Assembly: GCA_015056575.1 (NCBI GenBank)
Contig: SVGA01000018.1
Location: 1 to 64,000, forward strand
DNA from: Butyrivibrio sp.
Lineage (GTDB): Bacteria > Bacillota > Clostridia > Lachnospirales > Lachnospiraceae
Length of the DNA stretch: 64,000 nt
Reading direction: 5' to 3'
Shown here: piece after piece, positions 9,029 through 17,798 of the stretch
Position numbering within the stretch: position 1 is the first letter of the stretch
Layout of the letters: each line of letters begins with the position of its first letter
Program-made: the position numbers and the translations under genes
Notes under the pieces: generated by a model
What the model was told of the DNA's origin: nothing
Database searches by the model: none
What the model saw: only the letters and a program-made list of their open reading frames with translations

Positions 9029-9931
9029 TTACGCTCTATATGTTGACCCCAGCTGCTGAAGCTTAGCAATTCTGTCATCTGTAGCAGGATGACTGCTTGA
9101 AAGTACAGCAAATACACCCTTACTACTGCAACCAGCATACTTATCAAGGAATCTGCAAAGTCCCTCGGAATAACCAAGCTTCAATGAAAACTCATCTGCA
9201 ATGTATTCCTCGGATCTTCCAGTTGCAAGGACAAGGTACTGACCAAACTTAGTCCAAATCTTCATTAGAAGCGCAACAATCACGTCTCCACAAACACCAA
9301 TGATGATTGAAAGATTGCCCTGTCTTGAACCAAAAAGATTTGAAAGACTGCCAAAGAATGTAAGTATTCTGAAAATCCATCTAATAACAAGGATCATTGC
9401 AGTAATAATCATATTTCCTACGGTAACTACTAGAATCAAGTCTGTATCGTGATTAGCGATATGAGCAAACTCATGGCCAAGTACTCCCTTGAGCTCTTCA
9501 GCTGTAGCCTTTTCATACATACCCTTTGTAAGGCATATTGTCTTTCTTCCAGTTGCAAATGCATTAGGATCCTTATCATCGTTCATGAATAATTCTATAT
9601 CATCTGGCAAAGATGGGTTTTCCTGCTTTGCACGAGCATAAACCTCTTTAAAAATTGGATTAAGACGCTCAATGTGATCTATTCTCTTTATCTTTCTGCA
9701 TCCCATCTGTACTCTTAAAATCCACTCTCCAATTGGAGATAAAGCTATTACTATTGATAAAGCATATACACCTAAAGCCATCGGTATTGATTTCCAATTA
9801 AACTCACCAGATCCCGATGTTGTAAACCAGTTAAGTACGTATGTGATAATAAAAACATTTATTACCAAATAAATAATTACAGGAATTCTGTGCTTCTTAG
9901 CTAAACTCTTGAAAAAATCGATAAAATACAT
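9029..9931 (-). CDS. M48 family membrane metalloprotease (HtpX-like)
   Basis: GVLGHEFAHIANHDTDL HExxH motif; SEEYIADEFSLKLG; GGAGG RBS before ATG at 9931. Confidence 0.9.
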   Translation of the reverse strand: MYFIDFFKSLAKKHRIPVIIYLVINVFIITYVLNWFTTSGSGEFNWKSIPMALGVYALSIVIALSPIGEWILRVQMGCRKIKRIDHIERLNPIFKEVYARAKQENPSLPDDIELFMNDDKDPNAFATGRKTICLTKGMYEKATAEELKGVLGHEFAHIANHDTDLILVVTVGNMIITAMILVIRWIFRILTFFGSLSNLFGSRQGNLSIIIGVCGDVIVALLMKIWTKFGQYLVLATGRSEEYIADEFSLKLGYSEGLCRFLDKYAGCSSKGVFAVLSSSHPATDDRIAKLQQLGSTYRA

Positions 9932-9994
9932 ATTTTCCTCCAAATCAATAACACAAACAACAAATTACAAATCACCAAAAGAATCAATAGCGCA

Positions 9995-10020
9995 TAAAAA
10001 AAGCGATGCAAACGCATCGC
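9995..10020 (-). terminator. Riboswitch expression-platform terminator
   Basis: Minus strand AGCGATGCGTTTGCATCGCTTTTTTT. Confidence 0.85.
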
Positions 10021-10024
10021 TATA

Positions 10025-10100
10025 ATAAACTGCAACTGGCTGCCTAAAATAGGCCCTATAGCTTTGCGTCACTAGATCACTCTAGCTTTGCCCATTATTT
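10025..10100 (-). ncRNA. Cyclic-di-GMP-I (GEMM) riboswitch
   Basis: Minus strand GGGCAAAGCTAGAGTGATCTAGTGACGCAAAGCTATAGGGCCTATTTTAGGCAGCCAGTTGC matches the conserved GGCAAA...GACGCAAAGC...GGCCT...AGCCAG.TTGC core; terminator follows. Confidence 0.88.
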
Positions 10101-10118
10101 TCCCTTTTCGCAGACGAA

Positions 10119-10147
10119 ATATTACCACAGTTTTTCACAGCATGCAA
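10119..10147 (-). promoter_or_regulatory. Sigma-A-like promoter driving the c-di-GMP riboswitch
   Basis: TTGCAT - 17 bp - TAATAT on the minus strand, just upstream of the aptamer. Confidence 0.6.
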
Positions 10148-10399
10148 TAAATATTTTTGACATTGTAAAAATATTTATTGATTGCAGTTGCAATATCCAT
10201 CTTAGTTTTTGTGGACAAAGCCTTTGCTAAAGACATGATTTACTTTACCTCAGCTACCAATTTTTTTAAATGAACTGCTAGTTCAGTGTTTGAAATCATC
10301 CACGCAAAAAGCGCCATGTAAGATGTGTTCTTAACTTTCACATTACTTAGCGCTTCAAGCCTTTTTATGATAAAAAAGAATTATATTAAACAGTAAAGC

Positions 10400-10819
10400 T
10401 TATCCCTTCTCCGGAATTTTAATTGTCAAAAACTCACATACTGCCTCAAATACATCATAAAAATCCTTTTCTTCCTTAGTGTCCTCTTTTTTCTTCAATT
10501 TATTGTATGAATCCTTATATCCTGGATGATATAGTGTCACTTGATTTGAATCAGTCTGTATTTCCACATTAACATTACCCTTATCAAAAGTATTTACCAC
10601 AATATTATTTCCAGATCTATACCAAGTGAACGAATCCCACGTTTCTTCCTTATTCTTACTATACGTTCCCATTCCGTATTTACTGAACGTGTAAACAACA
10701 ACTCCATTGCCACATTTCCATGTCCCCATCATGTCGCGCGGATGAGATATTCTGTCAACATTTACCAGCAAGAATAATGCTAATATGACACCTATGAAAA
10801 ATCCTGCTATTCTCTTCAT
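10400..10819 (-). CDS. Small membrane-anchored protein with lipocalin-like repeats (DUF5640-like style)
   Basis: N-terminal TM MKRIAGFFIGVILALFLLVNV; GTWKCGNGVVVYTFSKYGMGTYS. Confidence 0.6.
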   Translation of the reverse strand: MKRIAGFFIGVILALFLLVNVDRISHPRDMMGTWKCGNGVVVYTFSKYGMGTYSKNKEETWDSFTWYRSGNNIVVNTFDKGNVNVEIQTDSNQVTLYHPGYKDSYNKLKKKEDTKEEKDFYDVFEAVCEFLTIKIPEKG

Positions 10820-10867
10820 AAAATCACCTCTCAAATTATTCTTCTTACGTTTTCATTCTTGCGTCTT

Positions 10868-12580
10868 TTATGTTGCACTTACAAAAAATGAATATATGCT
10901 AACTACAGTCGCCATGACTGCCACTACAGGATGGCCAAAAAGCAAAAGAATTGCTATGGGCAGCGACAGAAGTGGTACAGCAAAATACTCCGCTGGAGAC
11001 ACATTTCCTTTTACCAATTTTTTTAGATAAGGCATAACCGCTATAATTACATAAATTACTAGGTATATAAAGTGTGATCGTCTTAATAAGAAGAAAAATG
11101 GTACCGCAGTTACCATGCTCAAAAATGTCGAAAGGAATAAACTCTCACCAATACTACCATCATCTACTTCTACTACTCCCCTCATTCCTGCCGCCATAAA
11201 GAATGCTGCCCCCAAGCCAACTATGCATCCAATAAAAGGATGATCATAATAGAAAAGAGCATAAATGCCAGCTGCTACACCCAAGGCAATCACGGTCACA
11301 AATATCGCTCCCCACCTATCAGCTTTATTAACGCTTACCTCAGGTTTGATATTCGCACCATCCATGTACTTCAGCACATTCTGTCCAAAAGACAACTTTT
11401 TGATTGCCTTCCTTGCCTTACTTTTATTCTTCAGAATTATTCCGACAGCATAAGCCAACCCTGCATTATATGGCTGTTTTTCAATAAAGTAATCGGATTT
11501 CGAATTATAATCTGAAGGATATCTCAATGCCTGATCATATACTTCCAAAAGCTTATTCTTTCTCTTTTTATCTCCTTGCAAATATGCATCTGCATTCTCC
11601 CTAAAGGAAGCATAAAGCTCATGCACCTTTCTAAATGTATCTATATATGAAATATCATAGCCATTTTCAGAAAAACCGATTGCTTTCTGAGCATAATAGT
11701 CAGTGATTTCCAAATAATATATATCAGGACTATTCTCATTTTCTGCCGTCACATAGGATAAATCATAATACCCTTTGGGCATAGCTTTATCAATTTTAAT
11801 TGCCATGTAGAAGGCTTTTACTACTTCTCGATAATAATCAATGTCTTGTAAGTATGTTGAAAACAGCCAATCTCGCAAAGAAGCTACTATATATCCAAAG
11901 TCATAAGCGATTCCCCTACGATCATACAGTTCATTCAAGTAGTAAAATATGTTCTGAGCTAAAATATTTGCAACAGATCCATCTGTGCCATTGGCCATAG
12001 CATCAAAACATTTAAATATAGAATCATAAAGAATATCCCCGTCTAACTTGCTCCTGTTTGTATTTGCAATTCTCGCGATTCTTAAAAACTCATTATAAAA
12101 GCTTTGATGATTCTGGTTTTTTGCAGGTCCAAGACCAATCATTTTACACATGGTATCATTGATCTCTTGGAATGCATCATTATAAGAAATGACCTTATAC
12201 CTTCCATACTCTGTCTTAAAGAAGTTCCCGTTGTCATAATCAATCCCGTTATAAAGCTTTCTTGAAGGTTTTGCATTGGGATTAATAATATCCCCTTCAT
12301 TCTTGACCTCATTTCTATCTGTTTTTTCTTGCGCCTTTACCTTATTTTCATTATTGTGGCTTAACTTTTGATCATATTCTTTTCTTGAAGATTCAGACTC
12401 AAATACTGCTTCCGCTTCAGCAATTTTCTCTAAAAGCTTTTCTGCCTCATATCTTTTATCTGTCGTTGGGGCAGTATTCTGTCTATTTATCTGTTTCTTC
12501 TTTTCTTTAAGCAGTTGCGCTTTGATTCCATCAATATCAAGATTTCTGTTTAAGGAAAAAAGCTCGTAATAATTGTCCAT
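10868..12580 (-). CDS. Membrane-anchored J-like (HPD-less) protein
   Basis: N-term MDNYYELFSLNRNLDIDGIKAQLLKEKKKQINRQN...EAEKLLEKIAEAEAVFESESSRKEYDQKL resembles a J domain without HPD; C-terminal TM helices. Confidence 0.7.
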   Translation of the reverse strand: MDNYYELFSLNRNLDIDGIKAQLLKEKKKQINRQNTAPTTDKRYEAEKLLEKIAEAEAVFESESSRKEYDQKLSHNNENKVKAQEKTDRNEVKNEGDIINPNAKPSRKLYNGIDYDNGNFFKTEYGRYKVISYNDAFQEINDTMCKMIGLGPAKNQNHQSFYNEFLRIARIANTNRSKLDGDILYDSIFKCFDAMANGTDGSVANILAQNIFYYLNELYDRRGIAYDFGYIVASLRDWLFSTYLQDIDYYREVVKAFYMAIKIDKAMPKGYYDLSYVTAENENSPDIYYLEITDYYAQKAIGFSENGYDISYIDTFRKVHELYASFRENADAYLQGDKKRKNKLLEVYDQALRYPSDYNSKSDYFIEKQPYNAGLAYAVGIILKNKSKARKAIKKLSFGQNVLKYMDGANIKPEVSVNKADRWGAIFVTVIALGVAAGIYALFYYDHPFIGCIVGLGAAFFMAAGMRGVVEVDDGSIGESLFLSTFLSMVTAVPFFFLLRRSHFIYLVIYVIIAVMPYLKKLVKGNVSPAEYFAVPLLSLPIAILLLFGHPVVAVMATVVSIYSFFVSAT

Positions 12581-12604
12581 AAGGTCTCCTTCTTTATTTA
12601 CTCA

Positions 12605-14968
12605 TTAAATATCATCAGAAATGTCTTTTGGTATTATTGTCCTTCTGCTCTCCCCAACAAGTCCTTCTACTTCGACCCTATTTATCATATTGATCCATAT
12701 TTTCTCGAATAAACTTCGCATTGCTCTTGCATTACCGAATTTCGAATCGCGCCCCTTATAAATGTTTTCTATCTGACTATTTATCTTATCTTTTGCCGAC
12801 TCTTGTACATTCACATTTCTTTCGCTTGCAAAGCCATAAAAAATTTGAATCAATTCATCTAGAGAATAATCCGGGAACACTATTGTCTTTGCTAATCTAC
12901 TCTTTATTCCGGAATTACTGTTCATAAAGAGTTCCATTTCTTTTGAATAGCCCGCAAAAATGACAATCATTCGATCCCTATTATCTTCCATCTCTTTAAT
13001 CAGAGTTGCTACTGCCTCCATACCAAAAGAATCATTTTCTCCATGAACTAAATTATACGCTTCGTCAACAAACAAAATTCCTCCATAAGATCGTTCACAT
13101 AATTCTTTTGTTTTGATTGCTGTCTCGCCCTGATATCTTCCTACAAAATCACCTCTGGATGCTTCTATTAGCACTCCTGTTTTGGCTATTCCTATTGCAG
13201 ATAATACCTCTGCATACAATCGCGCCACTGTTGTCTTACCTGTTCCTGGGTTGCCTGCAAAACACATGTGCATATTGTTGTTTATAAAAATACTATCAAT
13301 ATTACCTTCCCCTCTCTCATGTTTCAAGTAATCCATCATTCTTACATTAGATTTGATTTCATACTTAACATCTTTAAGTCCAACAAGCTTATCAAGTTCA
13401 CCCAGTATCTCTTTTGCCTTATTCTCGGCACTTTCGCTCAAATCTATGCCAAAATCTTCTGGGGTTAATATTGTCATGTATTCGACACTGGCTTGTTTAG
13501 GATTAAAACGTATTGCCTTTTCCATATATGCTTCGTTCATCAAAGTCCGAACCGCTCTGGCATTACCAAATTTACTATTAACACGTAAACGATTGATTCT
13601 TTCTTTAAATGCAAGTTCTCCATCCGAGCTAAATGAATAACGCTGTTCTGTTGCCATATTCCTTGCAATCTGTAATAGTTCGTCCTCACTATAATCTGGA
13701 AATTCTATAACCTTTGTAATTCTGCTTTCTAAACCCACATTTGCCTGTAGCAATTTATACATTTCATTTTTATAGCCAGCAAGAATTACAACCAGTTCCT
13801 TTCGATGATCCTCCATTTCCTTTACTAGGGTATCGATAGCTTCTTTTCCAAAATCATCGTTATCACCATTTATTAAGCTGTACGCCTCATCTATAAACAG
13901 AACACCGCCAAGAGCCTTTTTTATTGCATCTTTTGTTTTTATTGCAGTATGTCCTTGGAACTCTCCTACTAAATCACCTCTTTCAACCTCTATGAGTTGC
14001 CCCTTTTCAAGTAATCCTGCATTATGAAGAATTCCGGCAAGTAGTCTTGCGACAGTAGTTTTACCTGTTCCTGGATTTCCCACGAAAGCAAAATGATAAG
14101 AATCCTGAGTATCCAATAAAACTCCTAAAGTTTCTTGACGGGCTTTGTCAAACTCTATTTTTTTCTTAATTCTTAGAATTTCATTTTTTACAGCATCCAA
14201 GCCGATAAGATTTCCAAGTAATTCTTCTGCAGCCTCTGGAGACGTCTCATCATAAAAATGTGACTCATTATCAAAAGTTTCTATTTCCTCTTGCGAATCC
14301 CTCTTATCCCTTATTTTACAAAGTAGCTCTAAAGCTGTTTGCGCAACATCTGAGTTGGGATATATTCTCAATATCCTCTTACTCATTTTTTCGCACTCAT
14401 CATACCTACAAGCCTTATAAAGATATATTATTTCTGTCTTGAAAATAGCAAGACTTTTACTAATATCCTTGCCCTTTTCTATCAGTTTTTCAATTTCTTC
14501 ATCGTCAATATTGTTTTTAATCAGGACTGAGATATACTCACCAATGACTTCCTCATCCAATGGATACTCAGAATATGCTTCGCGCATCTCACGTACTGCT
14601 TTTCTTATATTGTTATCCGATAGATAATAGCCGGTACGGGCAAAATAGCACTCTTTAAACTTCCTATCTCTTATCTTTTCAAATAGTTCCTCTAGAGGTT
14701 CATCAACTTTAACTTCGGAAGAAACTAGTATTATTCCAGAGATAGCATAAGGATTAGTTGCATCATAATAGTATGCCTGCTTGTAATACCGATATGCCTC
14801 TTCATACCTTTGTTGGTGGTATAGAATTTTACCCATCATATCTAAAAGCGAAGGGTTTGTCCCATCCGATTTCAGCTTGCTTTGAATTATTTCGTATGCA
14901 GCTTCGCTTTCACCACTTAGAAGAAGCCTATTTATTTGGTTGGCAATGCTTTTCAGTTCCTTGTTCAT
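12605..14968 (-). CDS. TPR + tandem CbxX/CfxQ (SpoVK-like) AAA+ ATPase
   Basis: Two Walker A copies GNPGTGKTTVARLLAGIL and GNPGTGKTTVARLYAEVL, two FIDEAY/FVDEAY Walker B, N-terminal TPR-like helices. Confidence 0.92.
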   Translation of the reverse strand: MNKELKSIANQINRLLLSGESEAAYEIIQSKLKSDGTNPSLLDMMGKILYHQQRYEEAYRYYKQAYYYDATNPYAISGIILVSSEVKVDEPLEELFEKIRDRKFKECYFARTGYYLSDNNIRKAVREMREAYSEYPLDEEVIGEYISVLIKNNIDDEEIEKLIEKGKDISKSLAIFKTEIIYLYKACRYDECEKMSKRILRIYPNSDVAQTALELLCKIRDKRDSQEEIETFDNESHFYDETSPEAAEELLGNLIGLDAVKNEILRIKKKIEFDKARQETLGVLLDTQDSYHFAFVGNPGTGKTTVARLLAGILHNAGLLEKGQLIEVERGDLVGEFQGHTAIKTKDAIKKALGGVLFIDEAYSLINGDNDDFGKEAIDTLVKEMEDHRKELVVILAGYKNEMYKLLQANVGLESRITKVIEFPDYSEDELLQIARNMATEQRYSFSSDGELAFKERINRLRVNSKFGNARAVRTLMNEAYMEKAIRFNPKQASVEYMTILTPEDFGIDLSESAENKAKEILGELDKLVGLKDVKYEIKSNVRMMDYLKHERGEGNIDSIFINNNMHMCFAGNPGTGKTTVARLYAEVLSAIGIAKTGVLIEASRGDFVGRYQGETAIKTKELCERSYGGILFVDEAYNLVHGENDSFGMEAVATLIKEMEDNRDRMIVIFAGYSKEMELFMNSNSGIKSRLAKTIVFPDYSLDELIQIFYGFASERNVNVQESAKDKINSQIENIYKGRDSKFGNARAMRSLFEKIWINMINRVEVEGLVGESRRTIIPKDISDDI

Positions 14969-14981
14969 CTATCTATTACCA

Positions 14982-16496
14982 TCACTCTATATCTGCGCCA
15001 CCAATAAATTCCTTTTTATTTGCGATTTCATCATCGGACAAGTTGCTTTCGCGATCGATGTGCATCTCACCCAAGTCTGCACCATCTACATTATCCTTAA
15101 CTCTTACATGGATAATTCCGTTCTGATCATATTGCATCATTACCCCAATTGGAGATCCCTTAGGTCTTGGAACCAATTTTAAAGTTGTTGTACCAATAAC
15201 AGTATCGTACTCAGGATCTTCATCTTCACCTTCAACCACCACAACTTTCAAACTAGTTTGCCCTTCATCTAATGTGTAGTATTCCTTTTCTCCTGAGGCA
15301 GGTATAGCCGTATTCCTTGGGATAATAAAAGATGCTATGTCATACTCCCCATTATGAGTTGTTATTATTCCAAGAGAGTGTGAATTTACATCAGTAACCT
15401 TTATTTCCTTTTCAGCTTTTGGTTTTTCACCAGTCGTTACCACATTCAAAGTATCAGCATAATATGCTGCACCCATAGCAACTGCTTCATCAGGGTTTAA
15501 CTCATGCGATGGCTCAATTCCAGTAAGATCCTTAATCATATTTTGAATAGCTGGAATTCTTGTAGACCCACCCACAAGTAATATTTTAGATATATCCGAC
15601 CACTTAAGCCCAGCATCATCCATAGCAATTTCCATACTTGCTTTTGTGGAATCAATCTGGCTCTTAATCATAGCCTCGAATTCTTCTCTGGTAATTTCAA
15701 CCTTAATAGGTTTTCCTTGCGATACTATCGATAAACTTGCCTTTGGCCTACTAGAAAGCGCTTTTTTCAAATTTTCTGCTTTGATTCTCAAATCCTGGCA
15801 AGCAACATCATCATCCTCAAGATCCAAATTATGCTCTTTCTTAAACTCATCGATAACCTTGTTGATTATGGCATTATCAAAATCAAAACCTCCAAGATTT
15901 CTGTTACCAGTAGTTGACAGAATATCTACCTTAGTAAGATTATCTGACAATCTCATTATGGTAATATCAAAGGTACCTCCGCCAACGTCATAAACCATAA
16001 CAATACCATCTGAATTAGCCTGACCATGACAATAAGCAAGAGCTGCAGCAGTAGGCTCATTTATAATTCCAAGAACTTTTAGTCCAGCTATCTCGCCTGC
16101 ATCCTGAGTTGCTTTTCTTTGTGCATCATCAAAATACGCAGGGACAGTAATTACTGCGCCATCGATTGTTTCTCCGGTTGCATTTTCTGCATCTTCCTTG
16201 AGTCTCTTTAATATCATTGCAGAAATATCTTCTGCTGAATACTTCTGATCTGATGAAATATCAAAAGAAAAGGCTTTCTTACCCATCTGTCGTTTTACAA
16301 ACTGGCATACACTGTATGGATCAACAACACTGTTATCCTTAGCCTGCTCTCCAACTATAATTGAGCCATCTTCAAACATAACCACAGAAGGAGTTGTTCT
16401 CTCTCCCTCTCTATTTGTCAATATTTCTGCGCGTCCATCTGCGCCTAAACGAGCAATTGCTGAAAAAGTCGTTCCCAAATCAATGCCTACTAACAT
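14982..16496 (-). CDS. Hsp70/DnaK-like chaperone, short C-terminus
   Basis: VGIDLGTTFSAIARLG, AVITVPAYFDDAQRKATQDAGEIAGLKVLGIINEPTAAALAYC; 504 aa. Confidence 0.95.
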   Translation of the reverse strand: MLVGIDLGTTFSAIARLGADGRAEILTNREGERTTPSVVMFEDGSIIVGEQAKDNSVVDPYSVCQFVKRQMGKKAFSFDISSDQKYSAEDISAMILKRLKEDAENATGETIDGAVITVPAYFDDAQRKATQDAGEIAGLKVLGIINEPTAAALAYCHGQANSDGIVMVYDVGGGTFDITIMRLSDNLTKVDILSTTGNRNLGGFDFDNAIINKVIDEFKKEHNLDLEDDDVACQDLRIKAENLKKALSSRPKASLSIVSQGKPIKVEITREEFEAMIKSQIDSTKASMEIAMDDAGLKWSDISKILLVGGSTRIPAIQNMIKDLTGIEPSHELNPDEAVAMGAAYYADTLNVVTTGEKPKAEKEIKVTDVNSHSLGIITTHNGEYDIASFIIPRNTAIPASGEKEYYTLDEGQTSLKVVVVEGEDEDPEYDTVIGTTTLKLVPRPKGSPIGVMMQYDQNGIIHVRVKDNVDGADLGEMHIDRESNLSDDEIANKKEFIGGADIE

Positions 16497-17798
16497 TTAA
16501 TCCTCCTTACTCTCTACCATATATTGATTTAAAGTCTCAATAAATAAATTAAAGTCTATGGCCTTACCATCTTGTTCCTTATCAAATAGCTCATTTCTTA
16601 AATATGAGACAAGCTGTTTTTTATCCTCATGACGCAGCAACTTTTTGTACTCTTTTGATGCTTTTCTTATATCGGGATTCTGCGATTCAAATCTTATAAA
16701 CAATCCATTCAGCCAGCTATCTGTAAATAGATACCCACCCACATCATCATAGTTTTCCAGAAACCTAAGCACAAAAGCATTCCACTTCGTAAATGAATCG
16801 GCATTCACATATACTGAAATCTGCTCTGGAACCCCATCCATTATTCTCCCCATTGATATATCCATGGTTGAATAATCAAATGGCTGAATGTGTCCTAAAA
16901 GCTTCTTCAGCTTTTCTTCATCTATTTCAGTTATTTTTTTGCATACTAGCCGGTACAGTTCATTTATCGTCCGTAATGCTCTTTCTGAATAACATGCTAT
17001 ATCTCTGCTAAATCCATATTCTCCATACGCCTTTTCTGAAGGCATTTTCATAGGTAGCCATCTAAACCTGTCCTTGAAACTATTCTGACTGGAATCATAC
17101 TGATATGAAATAATGAATGGACTATCTATTCCCTGCATTTTTACCAAATATGCCTTAATATACTGCAGACCTACACATTCCACATTTTTGATTTCATCAA
17201 CATTAGCATTTAATATATCCCCTTTATACTGCTTGTATTTAGTGAAATCCGCATTCAAGAGCTGAGTGTTTATCTCATCGATAGAAACGCCCTCTATATG
17301 AGGCATATGCGGTATTACAATAAAGGTTTTATCTTTGCCTTGCAAATCAGCTTCAGAAGGCTGCTCACCAATCTTTAACAAATCACCTGTTATAGCATCA
17401 GCCTGAAATCTCTGTCTTACATTGGCATGTTCTATCTTCTGTTTCATTCCTAATGATTCTCTGCCCAATTCTGTAATGCCATTAGAATCCACAAAAGAAT
17501 ATCCCATTAATAAATCAAGAATTTTCTGCGTATAATTAGGACTTAATCCCATCATATCAGCAATCTCTTTAGCACTTCCAAGCCCTGCATCGACAAATCT
17601 CAGGACAGTGAGTGGAACAAGATCAAAGTCTTCAAAAGTCGTTTCAGATACTTCCATCTCTAAAATTGCAATTGGATAATAAACCTCAGTAAAAAGCTCT
17701 ATCCTGCTGGGAATAATCTGAGGATTCTGCGCCATTATGCGATCCAAAACCGTATTAACTTCATAATTATGTTTTTTTTGCTGTTGTTTTTCAGCCAT
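16497..17798 (-). CDS. Uncharacterised protein with N-terminal wHTH-like region
   Basis: LGSAKEIADMMGLSPNYTQKILDLLMGYSFVDSNG; in operon. Confidence 0.6.
   Translation of the reverse strand: MAEKQQQKKHNYEVNTVLDRIMAQNPQIIPSRIELFTEVYYPIAILEMEVSETTFEDFDLVPLTVLRFVDAGLGSAKEIADMMGLSPNYTQKILDLLMGYSFVDSNGITELGRESLGMKQKIEHANVRQRFQADAITGDLLKIGEQPSEADLQGKDKTFIVIPHMPHIEGVSIDEINTQLLNADFTKYKQYKGDILNANVDEIKNVECVGLQYIKAYLVKMQGIDSPFIISYQYDSSQNSFKDRFRWLPMKMPSEKAYGEYGFSRDIACYSERALRTINELYRLVCKKITEIDEEKLKKLLGHIQPFDYSTMDISMGRIMDGVPEQISVYVNADSFTKWNAFVLRFLENYDDVGGYLFTDSWLNGLFIRFESQNPDIRKASKEYKKLLRHEDKKQLVSYLRNELFDKEQDGKAIDFNLFIETLNQYMVESKED

Noticed and set aside
10167-10376. Two small minus-strand ORF fragments (…KRLEALSNVKVKNTSYMALFAWMISNTELAVHLKKLVAEVK* and MSLAKALSTKTKMDIATAINKYFYNVKNIYCML*)
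   Set aside because: The first has no good start codon and the second overlaps the riboswitch promoter; possibly gene remnants but not supportable as genes.
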